The notes beneath the pieces are model-generated. The model was given only the letters and a program-made list of their open reading frames with translations. It did not search any database and was not told the origin of the DNA. A stretch of DNA of 64,000 nucleotides from Nevskia sp. (lineage in GTDB: Bacteria > Pseudomonadota > Gammaproteobacteria > Nevskiales > Nevskiaceae). The first letter of the stretch is position 1. Each line of letters opens with the position of its first letter. Where the stretch lies: contig JALNYU010000007.1 in NCBI GenBank assembly GCA_023229645.1, positions 62,001 through 126,000 of the forward strand. Reading direction: 5' to 3'. The translations under genes and the position numbers were made by a program. Shown piece by piece: positions 48,621 to 57,108 of the stretch.

Positions 48621-50192
48621 TTACAGCGAGCGGAGGAAGACCAGCAGTGCTTGCTGATCGGCCGGGTTCTTCGCGAAGTACGAGAATACCGACAGATTGG
48701 CTTCCGAAGCCGGCAGCGCCGGCAGCTTCGTCCGCGGGTTCGCCGGGGTTGCCGGAGAAACGTGCTCGCGAATCGCCTGAACGAGGTCGTTGGTACGGCC
48801 ATCGTGCATGAAGAACAAACGCTGGCCCACGCCCCACAGCGGCTGGGTGCGGAATTCATCAACGCCGGCCTGGCCCTGGATAACGTTGTCGGCCAGGTTG
48901 GCGCCCATGTGGTGGATCAACAAGTCGGAATACAGATTGGCCGTCTTGCCTTCAACCGACGGACTCTGCGTCGTAGCCGCTGTCACCATTTGCGGGGTGT
49001 GGCAGGCGGCGCAACCGGAATCCGCAAATACCTGCTGGCCACGCTGGGCTTGCGCCGTCAGTGCAACCGGCTTCGGCGCGTCGAGGAAGCGCATCCAGAA
49101 CGTGAACTGCATCCAGTCGGCGAAGATGTGAATCGGGTTGAAGAACGAATCATTGGTCAAATCGTTGTTCGCCGTACGGGCCACGTCGTTCGGATGTGGC
49201 TTATCGACGTTGCAATTGTCGGTTTCATCCGTCGCCTGTGGGAACAGTTCGTTGGTAACGCCCATTTCGACGTTGTAGGCTTCGCCAGCAAACACGGTGA
49301 GCGACTTGTTCTGCGCCTTCCAGCCGAAGCGGGTGATGGTGCCATCGTTATCGCTGCGGTTGGTACGGCCAGCAACACCAAAACGAGCGCGGTAGGCGGC
49401 GCTCGCGTCGTGACGCTTGATGATTTCCTGATCTTCGATCGTGTCGATCAGGCCCAGACCAAACAACTGCAGCGGAATGCGGAACGAGATGTTGTTGTTC
49501 GCCAACTCGGTTTCGAAATCCGGCTGTTTGATGCTGCACCCGGCATTGCCCGGATCATCATCACGGCCGACGACCGTGAACAGCTGGTGCACGCCGCCAT
49601 CGCGGGTGCCATCCGACTTGAACTTGAAGCGGGCTTCACGAATCGGGCCATACTGTTTGATAAACGACGGCGTCTTGTTGGTCTGGCCGTGGCGGTGCGG
49701 AATCAAACGGAACATCGGGTTTTCCGGCCGCTGCGCCTTGCTCGGATCACGCTTGGCTTCGACCGGGTTCGGCACGAAGAAACCGCCCGAACCGCCGATG
49801 TCCGGCTGGCTGTGGCAAACCGAGCACTGGTCGCCGTTGAAACGCGCGCCGAGACCGGCCGAGTTGGTGATCGTGTTCAGGAACGGGCTTTCGCCGCTCA
49901 TCGTACCCGGAATGATCTGTGAGCAGGTTTCGCAGGTGGCTTCGAGTTCGGTTGCGCGGAACTTGCCTTCGTTGAACTGCTTCAACTCGTTTTCATTCAG
50001 GCCGTCGGCCGCCGAAATCGGCGCGCCGCCGCCAGCCGGACCACCGCGGACGCCCGGATCGCTAACACGGCCTTGGGCGCGTGCGAGGTCTTGGCTGAAT
50101 GCCGAGTTCGACGCTGCCATCAGCGCCAAGCCCATGGCCACACTTACTGCGAACGTGTTTTTGCTAAACGTAGCGTTCTTGCTAAACATCAT
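48621..50192 (-). CDS. Diheme oxidoreductase/peroxidase-like cytochrome (DHOR, DUF1111 family)
   Basis: 523 residues with a signal peptide (SVAMGLALMAASNSAFS). Two c-type heme sites are present: DQCSVCHSQPDIGGSGG in the N-terminal half and SGCAACHTPQMV in the C-terminal half, with LWGVGQRLFFMHDGRTNDLVQAIREH as the family C-terminal block. Between them lies a long domain characteristic of DHOR proteins, which are distant relatives of MauG and bacterial cytochrome c peroxidases. CETCSQ near residue 80 looks like a degenerate heme site without its histidine. Some DHOR proteins work with imelysin-like proteins in iron uptake; no such gene is here. The ATG at 50192 follows a GGGGGTA site. Confidence 0.87.
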   Translation of the reverse strand: MMFSKNATFSKNTFAVSVAMGLALMAASNSAFSQDLARAQGRVSDPGVRGGPAGGGAPISAADGLNENELKQFNEGKFRATELEATCETCSQIIPGTMSGESPFLNTITNSAGLGARFNGDQCSVCHSQPDIGGSGGFFVPNPVEAKRDPSKAQRPENPMFRLIPHRHGQTNKTPSFIKQYGPIREARFKFKSDGTRDGGVHQLFTVVGRDDDPGNAGCSIKQPDFETELANNNISFRIPLQLFGLGLIDTIEDQEIIKRHDASAAYRARFGVAGRTNRSDNDGTITRFGWKAQNKSLTVFAGEAYNVEMGVTNELFPQATDETDNCNVDKPHPNDVARTANNDLTNDSFFNPIHIFADWMQFTFWMRFLDAPKPVALTAQAQRGQQVFADSGCAACHTPQMVTAATTQSPSVEGKTANLYSDLLIHHMGANLADNVIQGQAGVDEFRTQPLWGVGQRLFFMHDGRTNDLVQAIREHVSPATPANPRTKLPALPASEANLSVFSYFAKNPADQQALLVFLRSL

Positions 50193-50787
50193 GCTTGTTA
50201 CCCCCGTGATTACGCATTTGTCTAAATACCGCCAGCCCAGTGCCGAAAGCGGCACCGATTTCCTGCGGGTTACATTTCCTGCAACATCAATTGCTTTATC
50301 CAAAACCGCTCATCCGTGAGGCCGTGGAATTCAGGTTTGCCATGCCATTTATTCGGTGCATGACGTATAGTTCATGTTATTCCAGCCCGTAAATTGCGTT
50401 GCTCCTTCTATAAACCTCTACTCCTGAACCTTGCCAAATATTCCGTGCGCGTTTAGAAACTGTTCACGTTCTGAAAATATTCCCCAGATCAGCGTTCGCA
50501 GCCGTTCACACGGGTCCATGCACCCGCCCAGTACAGCCGCCAGAGATCACGGGAATAAGCCGAAATTGATTAACTTTGATGACAGTTTCTTTAAAAAACT
50601 GCGCATCTCGCAGGAACGCCCACGAGAGTCATTTAAATTCTCAATTTGCCAAAGCGCACGCGATCGTTTTTCTTATATTTTTCAAACCGAACGATCGGTA
50701 AAAGACAGCGGTTTATTGCAAAGCTTTCAATTCACCAACGAGTTCCCCCGTAAAGCCCGTTAAAATAAGCGGCACGGAATCACTTGG
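50193..50787. other. Divergent intergenic region between the DHOR gene and hpnI
   Basis: 595 bp with no convincing gene. It is more AT-rich than the flanks, especially 50560-50720, which fits divergent promoters for the minus-strand cytochrome and the plus-strand hopanoid arm. A palindrome at 50686-50699 lies about 90 bp before the hpnI start. One open frame (50431-50763) has random-looking composition and no ribosome binding site. Confidence 0.55.
50686..50699. promoter_or_regulatory. Possible operator palindrome upstream of hpnI
   Basis: ACCGA-ACGA-TCGGT forms an inverted repeat directly after an AT-rich stretch containing TATATT (50674-50679). Short ACCG/CGGT dyads of this kind are common operators of TetR-family repressors. 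The link to hpnI is by position only. Confidence 0.3.
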
Positions 50788-51957
50788 ATGGCCTCCACGC
50801 ACATGGCATTTGTGCTTCGCTTCATCGGCTGGTTTTTATTGACGGCGGCAACGACCTCCGTCCTTCTTACAGCGCTCGCCGTTCTATGGCGGCGCTTTCG
50901 GCGCTGCGTTGCCCTACCCGCGGCTGGGCCGCCAGCGACGATTTTGAAGCCGCTGTGCGGCGATGAGCCGCGGCTCTACGAAAACCTGCGCAGCTTTTTT
51001 TTGCAGGACTACGCGTCGTATCAACTGGTCTTCGGGGTGCGCGACGCAGCTGACCCCGCGTTAACCGTCGTGCGCCGCCTGCAACAGGAGTTTCCCGATC
51101 AGGATGTCGCCATCGTGATCAACCCCTGCGTGCACGGGATCAATCTCAAAGTCAGCAATTTGATTAACATCATGGCTGTCGCTCGCCATGATCTGCTGGT
51201 GCTGGCCGATAGCGACATCGAAGTCGCCCCCAACTATCTGCGGCGCGTCGTGGCGCCGCTGGCGCAGCCGGATGTCGGCATCGTGACCTGCCTTTACCGC
51301 GGCCGAGCGCTTGGCGGGATGTGGTCGCGACTCGGCACACAATTCATCGACGAATGGTTTTTGCCGTCGGTTTACCTCGCCCACGCCTTTGGCTCCACAC
51401 GCTATGCGTTCGGCGCCACCATCGCGCTACGCCGCGATACACTGTCTGCGGTCGGCGGCTTCGAAGCCTTGGCGAATATCGTCGCGGACGATTACCGGCT
51501 CGGCGAATTAACCCGACAGCAAGGCTTGCGCACGGTACTGTCGGAATGCGAAGTGCGGACCGATGTCACCGAGCACCGACTTGCCGATCTCGCTGCCCGG
51601 GAACTCCGCTGGATGCGGACCATCCGCTCGGTGACGCCGCTGAGCTACGCCTTCACTTTCGTCTGCTTTACGGTGCCAATCATCGCACTCGGCTTGGCGC
51701 TCACCGGCCTCAGGGAACCAACGCTATGCCTTGCTGCCGCGGCGCTGACGGGCAGACTCGTGCTACATTTTGCCGGCCGCTTGCAGAGCGCGCCGCCACG
51801 CACCTTGCTGGCATCGTTGAAACATTTCGCGTTATTCCCGGTTCGGGACGCGCTATCGCTGTTGCTCTGGGCCTGCGCATTCGGCGGCACTAAAGTGCAC
51901 TGGCGTGGTCAACAGATGAAGATCGATCCACAGTCCGCGACGCGATCTCCCGCTTGA
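50788..51957 (+). CDS. hpnI: Hopanoid biosynthesis glycosyltransferase HpnI
   Basis: Family 2 glycosyltransferase that adds N-acetylglucosamine to bacteriohopanetetrol, the first step toward the cyclitol-ether head group. An N-terminal TM helix (FIGWFLLTAATTSVLLTALAVLWRRF) precedes the catalytic domain: KPLCGDEPRLYENLRSFF, the metal-binding LVLADSDIEVAPNYL, DEWFLPSVYLAHAFG and the ELRWMRTIR motif corresponding to QxxRW. C-terminal hydrophobic helices anchor it in the inner membrane. It is 389 residues. It leads the plus-strand unit hpnI-hpnJ-hpnK-hpnL, with hpnJ 22 bp downstream. Confidence 0.93.
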   Translation: MASTHMAFVLRFIGWFLLTAATTSVLLTALAVLWRRFRRCVALPAAGPPATILKPLCGDEPRLYENLRSFFLQDYASYQLVFGVRDAADPALTVVRRLQQEFPDQDVAIVINPCVHGINLKVSNLINIMAVARHDLLVLADSDIEVAPNYLRRVVAPLAQPDVGIVTCLYRGRALGGMWSRLGTQFIDEWFLPSVYLAHAFGSTRYAFGATIALRRDTLSAVGGFEALANIVADDYRLGELTRQQGLRTVLSECEVRTDVTEHRLADLAARELRWMRTIRSVTPLSYAFTFVCFTVPIIALGLALTGLREPTLCLAAAALTGRLVLHFAGRLQSAPPRTLLASLKHFALFPVRDALSLLLWACAFGGTKVHWRGQQMKIDPQSATRSPA

Positions 51958-51979
51958 TGATTTTAGAATTCCTTTTGAT

Positions 51980-53437
51980 ATGACCTCTACTCCGATGACG
52001 ACGACCGGCCTAAAAACCCTGTTCTTGCAGGCGCCCTCTTTCGACGGCTTCGATGGTGGCGCGGGCTCGCGCTATCAGGCGAAGCGCGAAATCAAATCCT
52101 TCTGGTACCCGACTTGGCTCGCGCAGCCGGCGGCGATGGTTGCCAATAGCCGCGTGCTCGATGCCCCGGCTGACGAAATCGGCGTTGACGAAACGCTAAA
52201 AATCGCCTCGGACTACGATCTCGTCATCATCCACACCAGCACGCCGTCGTTCCCGACCGACGCCAAATTCGCCGAATTGCTGAAAGCCCGAAAACCGAGC
52301 GTGTTGATCGGCATGGTCGGGGCAAAAGTAGCGGTTGACGCCAGCGGCGCGCTAAAAGCCAGCACCGCGATCGACTTCGCGGCGCGTGAAGAATTCGACT
52401 ACACCTGCAAAGAAATCGCAGAAGGCAAGCCGTATCAGGACACCGTCGGCGTCAGCTACCGGCTCGCCGATGGCACGGTCAAACACAACCCGCCGCGACC
52501 GACGATCGAAGACATGGACGCGTTGCCGTTCGTAGCGCCGGTCTATAAGCGCGATCTGACGATCAAAAACTACTTCATTGGCTACCTGAACTACCCGTAC
52601 ATTTCGATCTACACCGGCCGCGGCTGCCGCTCAAAATGCACGTTCTGCCTGTGGCCGCAAACCGTTGGCGGGCATCGTTACCGCGTCCGCTCAGCCGACA
52701 ACGTGATCGCCGAGGCGAAGTGGATTAAGGAAAACATGCCGGAAGTGAAGGAGTTGATGTTCGACGACGACACCTTCACAGACTCCTCAAACATGCCGCG
52801 CGTGCACGACATCGCCCGTGGCCTCGGCAAGCTCGGCTGGACTTGGAGCTGCAACGCCAAGGCCAACGTGCCGTACGAATCGCTCAAAATCATGAAGGAA
52901 AACGGCCTGCGGCTGCTGTTGGTCGGCTTCGAGTCCGGCGACGATCAGATTCTGCACAACATTAAGAAAGGCCTGAAAACCGATATCGCGCGCCGGTTCA
53001 GCGCCGACTGCCGCAAGCTCGGCATCAAAATCCACGGCACGTTCATCCTCGGCCTGCCCGGCGAAACCAAGGAAACGATTGAGAAATCGATCGAATTCGC
53101 GAAAGAGATCAATCCGCACACGATCCAAGTCTCATTGGCTGCACCGTACCCAGGCACGACGTTGTATAAGCAGGCGGTCGATAACGGCTGGCTGCAGGAG
53201 AACGACGCGGTAAATCTGGTCAACGAAAAAGGCGTGCAGCTGGCGGCCATCAGCTACCCGCATTTATCGAAAGACGAAATTTTCCACAGCATGGAAGTGT
53301 TCTACCGTCGTTTCTATTTCCGGCCGTCGAAGATCTGGGAAATCGTCCGCGAAATGCTTCTAAGCTGGGACATGATGAAACGCCGCCTACGTGAAGGCGT
53401 GGAATTCTTCCGCTTCCTGCACGCGCACGAAGCCTGA
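51980..53437 (+). CDS. hpnJ: Radical SAM hopanoid biosynthesis protein HpnJ
   Basis: Radical SAM enzyme thought to rearrange the glucosamine of BHT-glucosamine into the cyclitol ether. The N-terminal half (about residues 1-190) has the layout of a cobalamin-binding-type domain (TLFLQAPSFDGFDGGAGSRY, LVIIHTSTPSFPTDAKF). The [4Fe-4S] motif is in GRGCRSKCTFCLWPQTVGG (CxxxCxxC), followed by ELMFDDDTFT and LGLPGETKETIEKS. It is 485 residues. A strong intrinsic-terminator-like hairpin separates it from hpnK. In known pathways HpnK acts before HpnJ, although hpnJ comes first here. Confidence 0.95.
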   Translation: MTSTPMTTTGLKTLFLQAPSFDGFDGGAGSRYQAKREIKSFWYPTWLAQPAAMVANSRVLDAPADEIGVDETLKIASDYDLVIIHTSTPSFPTDAKFAELLKARKPSVLIGMVGAKVAVDASGALKASTAIDFAAREEFDYTCKEIAEGKPYQDTVGVSYRLADGTVKHNPPRPTIEDMDALPFVAPVYKRDLTIKNYFIGYLNYPYISIYTGRGCRSKCTFCLWPQTVGGHRYRVRSADNVIAEAKWIKENMPEVKELMFDDDTFTDSSNMPRVHDIARGLGKLGWTWSCNAKANVPYESLKIMKENGLRLLLVGFESGDDQILHNIKKGLKTDIARRFSADCRKLGIKIHGTFILGLPGETKETIEKSIEFAKEINPHTIQVSLAAPYPGTTLYKQAVDNGWLQENDAVNLVNEKGVQLAAISYPHLSKDEIFHSMEVFYRRFYFRPSKIWEIVREMLLSWDMMKRRLREGVEFFRFLHAHEA

Positions 53438-53451
53438 GCCCCCATCGCCAC

Positions 53452-53483
53452 GGCCGCGGGCGGCGACGCTTGCGGCCTTTTTT
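53452..53483 (+). terminator. Intrinsic terminator/attenuator between hpnJ and hpnK
   Basis: GGCCGC (53452-53457) pairs with GCGGCC (53472-53477) and is followed by six T (53478-53483). The ATG of hpnK begins on the very next base. The arrangement looks like a Rho-independent terminator that would reduce transcription of hpnK-hpnL relative to hpnI-hpnJ. Confidence 0.75.
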
Positions 53484-54314
53484 ATGCCCGCCATCCCTGT
53501 GCGCAAGCTGATTATCAACGCCGACGATTTTGGGCTCGATCCGTCGGTAAACGAGGCCGTTGAACGCGCGCACCGCGACGGCGTGCTGACCACCGCAAGC
53601 CTGATGGTCGGCGCGCCGGCCGCCGCCGATGCCGCGGAACGCGCGCGCCGCTTGCCCAATCTCGGCGTTGGTCTGCACCTGGTGCTGGCTGACGGCCCCT
53701 GCGCTTCGAACCCGGCGACGATTCCGGCGTTGGTCGGCACCGACGGCCGCTTTGGCGATCACATGGTGCGCGATGGCTTTCGCTTTTTCTTCTTGCCGAC
53801 AGTACGAAAGCAATTAGCCGCGGAAATCCGCGCGCAGTTCGCCGCCTTCGCCGCCACCGGCCTGGCGCTTGACCACGTCAACGCCCATAAGCATTTTCAT
53901 TTGCACCCGACGGTGCTGAGCCTAATTTTGTCGATCGGCCGCGAATACGGGCTGCGTGCGGTGCGCCTCCCGCTGGAACCCGATACGGCGCCGCTGCTGC
54001 GGCCGTGGCTGAAACTCATGCAACGGCGTCTGGATAACGCCGGTGTGCTGCGCAACGATCAGGTTTACGGGCTCGCCGCCAGCGGCGCGATGGACGAAAA
54101 CGCCGTTCTCGCGGCGATCAAAGCGCTGCCGCCCGGCTTGAGCGAAATTTATCTGCACCCCGCGACACGGCGCGGCCTGACGCCGACGATGCACGACTAT
54201 CGCCACGACGACGAACTGGCGGCGCTGCTATCGCCCCAGGTTCGGGCGGCAATCGCGGTGTCCGGCGCGGTCTGCGGTCGCTGGACCGATTTCGCTCCGA
54301 GCCGCAGCCGATGA
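53484..54314 (+). CDS. hpnK: Hopanoid biosynthesis deacetylase HpnK (ChbG/YdjC-like)
   Basis: Removes the acetyl group from N-acetylglucosaminyl-bacteriohopanetetrol. It has the YdjC/ChbG fold motifs: LIINADDFGLDPSVNEAVERAH (metal-binding Asp), TASLMVGAPAA, GVGLHLVLADGP and LDHVNAHKHFHLHPTV with the metal-binding histidines, and EIYLHPATRRG near the end. At the ATG at 53484 it has 276 residues. There is no ribosome binding site, since a T-run occupies that place; a GTG at 53499 is an alternative, and the frame also extends back to 53391 inside hpnJ. Its stop overlaps the hpnL start (ATGA). Confidence 0.92.
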   Translation: MPAIPVRKLIINADDFGLDPSVNEAVERAHRDGVLTTASLMVGAPAAADAAERARRLPNLGVGLHLVLADGPCASNPATIPALVGTDGRFGDHMVRDGFRFFFLPTVRKQLAAEIRAQFAAFAATGLALDHVNAHKHFHLHPTVLSLILSIGREYGLRAVRLPLEPDTAPLLRPWLKLMQRRLDNAGVLRNDQVYGLAASGAMDENAVLAAIKALPPGLSEIYLHPATRRGLTPTMHDYRHDDELAALLSPQVRAAIAVSGAVCGRWTDFAPSRSR

Positions 54315-55315
54315 AAGCCTGGCTCCCCGCCCTGTTTGGGCTCGGTGGCTTGGCGCTGATCATCGGCCTGGTGGTTCATGCCGGCGCGGGCGATGTGCTG
54401 GCGTTGCTGCAAACCGCCGGCTGGGGCCTGCTCTGGCTCGTACCATTTCACGCACTGCCGCTCGTGCTCGACGCCGAAGGCTGGCGCGCGCTACTCCGCG
54501 CCAGCGACCCGGCGCGAATTGCAACACGGCCGTTTCTGCTCTGGATCGCCGCCGTCCGCGAGGCCGTGGGGCGCCTGCTGCCCGTCGCTAGCGTCGGCGG
54601 CGAAATCGTCGGCATCCGGCTGGTGCTATTGCGCCCGCTGTCCGGCGCGGCCGTTAGCGCCAGTGTCGTCATCGAAATTCTGCTGACGATCGTCAATCAA
54701 TATCTATTTACTGCGTTGGGGCTGGCGCTGTTATTGGTCAGCGCCGACGATCCCAATCTCGTGCTGAAACTCTTGCTTGGTCTGGCGGCGACGTTGCCGG
54801 CGCCGATTGCGCTGTACGCGCTGCTGCGCTACGGCGGTTTTTTCGCCCGTGTCGAAGCGTTTCTAATCGGCATGCTCGGCGAAGAACACCGTGCCGCGGC
54901 CTTATTCGGCAGCGCCGGCAAACTCGACGCCGAGATTCGCGCGCTGTTCGGGCGCCGCCGCGATTTACTGCTCGGTTTGCTGTGGCAGTTGGCCGGGATG
55001 TTGGTCGGCGCGTTCGAAGTCTGGCTCGCGTTACGCCTGCTCGGCCACCCAGTTTCGCCGGCCGCCGCAATCGGCCTCGAAAGCCTGACGCTGGCCATCC
55101 GCCATTTCGCGTTTTTTGTGCCCGGCGGGCTCGGCGTACAGGAAGCGGGCTTGATCGTTGTCGGCCAGATGATCGGCATCGATAGCGAAACTGCGCTCTC
55201 GCTATCGCTCGCCAAACGCATGCGCGAAATCTTATTCGGCGTACCGGCGTTGATCTCGTGGCAGGCGGTTGAAGGTCAACGCCTGCGGCGGGCGCTTAAA
55301 GCCCGGGCGTTGTAA
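54311..55315 (+). CDS. hpnL: Hopanoid-associated membrane protein HpnL (LPG-synthase-TM/UPF0104-like)
   Basis: 334-residue inner-membrane protein with about eight hydrophobic segments (LPALFGLGGLALIIGLVVHAG, ALGLALLLVSADD, LLLGLLWQLAGMLVGAFEVWLALRLL). Motifs of the flippase-like lysylphosphatidylglycerol-synthase TM family include PVASVGGEIVGIRL and FAFFVPGGLGVQEAGLIVVG. HpnL is proposed to move or place hopanoids in the membrane; the biochemistry is not proven. It is coupled to hpnK by a 4-bp overlap and converges with hpnA only 5 bp away. Confidence 0.9.
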   Translation: MKAWLPALFGLGGLALIIGLVVHAGAGDVLALLQTAGWGLLWLVPFHALPLVLDAEGWRALLRASDPARIATRPFLLWIAAVREAVGRLLPVASVGGEIVGIRLVLLRPLSGAAVSASVVIEILLTIVNQYLFTALGLALLLVSADDPNLVLKLLLGLAATLPAPIALYALLRYGGFFARVEAFLIGMLGEEHRAAALFGSAGKLDAEIRALFGRRRDLLLGLLWQLAGMLVGAFEVWLALRLLGHPVSPAAAIGLESLTLAIRHFAFFVPGGLGVQEAGLIVVGQMIGIDSETALSLSLAKRMREILFGVPALISWQAVEGQRLRRALKARAL

Positions 55316-55320
55316 GTCCG

Positions 55321-56340
55321 CTACTTGAAATAGCCGTTGGCGCGGAACCAAGTAACGGCGTCTTCCAACGCCGCGCGCGCCGGCCGCGGCGCATACCCGA
55401 GATCGCGCTCGGCGCGGGCGCAGCTAAAAAACATTTTCTTCTTCGATAGCTTTACGCCTTCAACCGTGACATTCGGCGTCGCGCCGGTTAGCCGCGCCCA
55501 GGCTTCAGCGATGTAGGCCACCGGCAGCACCGCGTTGTGCGGCAGTTGGATCGTCGGCGGCTTACGCCCGACGATATCGGCGATCTCACGCAAAATATCC
55601 CGCAGCGCCATATTCCAGCCGCCGAGCACGTAACGCTGGCCGCGCTCGCCGCGGGCGTAGGCCAGCAGATGCCCGGCGGCGACGTCGTCAACGTGGGCGA
55701 TATTCAGACCCGTATCGACAAAAGCCGGCATCTTGCCGGCGGCGGCGTCAAGCACCATGCGGCCGGTCGGCGTGGGCTTGATGTCGCGCGGGCCGATCGG
55801 CGTCGATGGGTTAACGATCACCACGTCTAGCCCCTGCTGGGCAAATTGCTGCGCCACTTCTTCAGCGAGGAATTTCGAGCGTTTATAGTGCCCGACCATA
55901 TCGGCCAAGGTAACCGGCGTGAACTCATCACCGACGCCACCGCCGGCCGGCAAGCCCAGGGTTGCGACACTGCTGGTATAGACAACGCGACGTACGCCGG
56001 CATCGGCCGCGGCTTGCAGCAAGATCCGAGTCCCGTCGACGTTCGCCGCGTACAGCGGTTTCGGATCCGGCGCCCACAGCCGGTAGTCAGCGGCAACATG
56101 AAACACCGCGCCGCAGCCCTGCACCGCCCGTGCCAATGACGCGGCATCGGTCAAATCACCTTCGACGATTTCGGCATCTAAGCCAGCCAAGTTGCGTCGG
56201 TCGGAGCCGCGCCGCGTTAGCAGGCGGAGCGCGAAGCCGGCATTGGCGAGCTGCTGTGCGACAGCGGAACCGACAAAGCCGGTAGCGCCGGTAACGAGTG
56301 CGGTGGTGGTAGCGGGCGGGCGGGTCATGGTTGAACTCAT
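55321..56340 (-). CDS. hpnA: Hopanoid-associated sugar epimerase/dehydratase HpnA
   Basis: An extended short-chain dehydrogenase/reductase, 339 residues. The NAD(P) motif TGATGFVGSAVAQQL lies near residue 15 (family TGxxGxxG); the catalytic YxxxK is in GHYKRSKFLAEEV, with TSSVATLGLP as the Ser region. C-terminal blocks (RYVLGGWNMALRDIL, PRPARAALEDAVTWFRANGY) fit the HpnA family found in hopanoid gene clusters. Its precise reaction is not settled. The ATG at 56340 overlaps the stop of hpnG (ATGA), which fixes the start against a longer frame from 56388. Confidence 0.9.
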   Translation of the reverse strand: MSSTMTRPPATTTALVTGATGFVGSAVAQQLANAGFALRLLTRRGSDRRNLAGLDAEIVEGDLTDAASLARAVQGCGAVFHVAADYRLWAPDPKPLYAANVDGTRILLQAAADAGVRRVVYTSSVATLGLPAGGGVGDEFTPVTLADMVGHYKRSKFLAEEVAQQFAQQGLDVVIVNPSTPIGPRDIKPTPTGRMVLDAAAGKMPAFVDTGLNIAHVDDVAAGHLLAYARGERGQRYVLGGWNMALRDILREIADIVGRKPPTIQLPHNAVLPVAYIAEAWARLTGATPNVTVEGVKLSKKKMFFSCARAERDLGYAPRPARAALEDAVTWFRANGYFK

Positions 56341-57083
56341 ACGCGAGACGGTGATGCAGGAGTGAGATCCGCAGCGGCGGGCGCCCATGCGAAATCGGGG
56401 GTGGTTTCAGCAATTGTGCGCAACGCGCCGCTGGCCAGATTGAATGCGCGGGCAAGCCCCGGCAGTTGCCGAACGCTACTCGGCGCGCGCAGCAAACCGC
56501 GGATCAGCGAGAACGGCCGCGGCCTGCCCCAGGCATCGGTAGCGGCGACGACTGCGGCGGGCAATTCGGTGTCGGCGTCGTCAACAATCGCGCGCAGCGC
56601 CAGAAACGGCAGCCCGCGCTGTTTGGCGACGGCGGCCACCGCAGCGGTTTCCATATCAACCGCTACCGCGCCGTAGCGCAGCTGTGCGGCGTATTTTTCG
56701 TCACGGCCGGCCAGTGCTCGCTTGGCCGTGAGCAGGGCGCCCTCGTGCAGCACGCATCTGTTGCCTGCTGCTAAACGCTGACGCCACGCAGAATCTGCGA
56801 CGTAGCGCAGACCATCCTGGTCGATTACAACGCGCGGGCAAATGACATCACCTGAACCGAGATCGGGCGCCAACGCGCCCGCGGTGCCGAAGCTGAGTAA
56901 TGCCGTCGCCCCGGCATCGGCCAGCGCCGTTGCGGCGTGTGTTGCCGCATCAGCACCCATACCGGAAATGTGGATCAGACGCCGATGGCCGTCCGTAGGC
57001 TGCAATCCCGGCTTGGGCCGACGCAGACCCAGCGCAGCCGCTTCCGCGAGCAATGCGACGACAACGCCGACCGGCGCGCTCAT
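56337..57083 (-). CDS. hpnG: Adenosylhopane nucleosidase/phosphorylase HpnG
   Basis: Member of the purine nucleoside phosphorylase/MTA-SAH nucleosidase superfamily that removes adenine from adenosylhopane to give a ribosylhopane intermediate. Features: VGVVVALLAEAAALG at the start, HISGMGADAATHAATAL, LLSFGTAGALAPDLGSGDV, VDMETAAVAAVAKQRGLPFLALRAIVDDADTELP, where the Glu-rich VDMETA and the DDAD block match the active-site region of the family. It is 248 residues. It lies 25 bp after shc and overlaps hpnA. Confidence 0.9.
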   Translation of the reverse strand: MSAPVGVVVALLAEAAALGLRRPKPGLQPTDGHRRLIHISGMGADAATHAATALADAGATALLSFGTAGALAPDLGSGDVICPRVVIDQDGLRYVADSAWRQRLAAGNRCVLHEGALLTAKRALAGRDEKYAAQLRYGAVAVDMETAAVAAVAKQRGLPFLALRAIVDDADTELPAAVVAATDAWGRPRPFSLIRGLLRAPSSVRQLPGLARAFNLASGALRTIAETTPDFAWAPAAADLTPASPSRV

Positions 57084-57108
57084 GCCGATCTGGAACCGGC
57101 GCTTTGAA

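Noticed and set aside
48651..49922. Plus-strand 423-codon frame opposite the DHOR gene
   Set aside because: Antisense shadow; the minus strand carries signal peptide, two heme motifs and its own terminator.
50431..50763. Plus-strand 110-codon frame before hpnI
   Set aside because: No ribosome binding site, no family similarity, and it spans the AT-rich promoter region and the palindrome.
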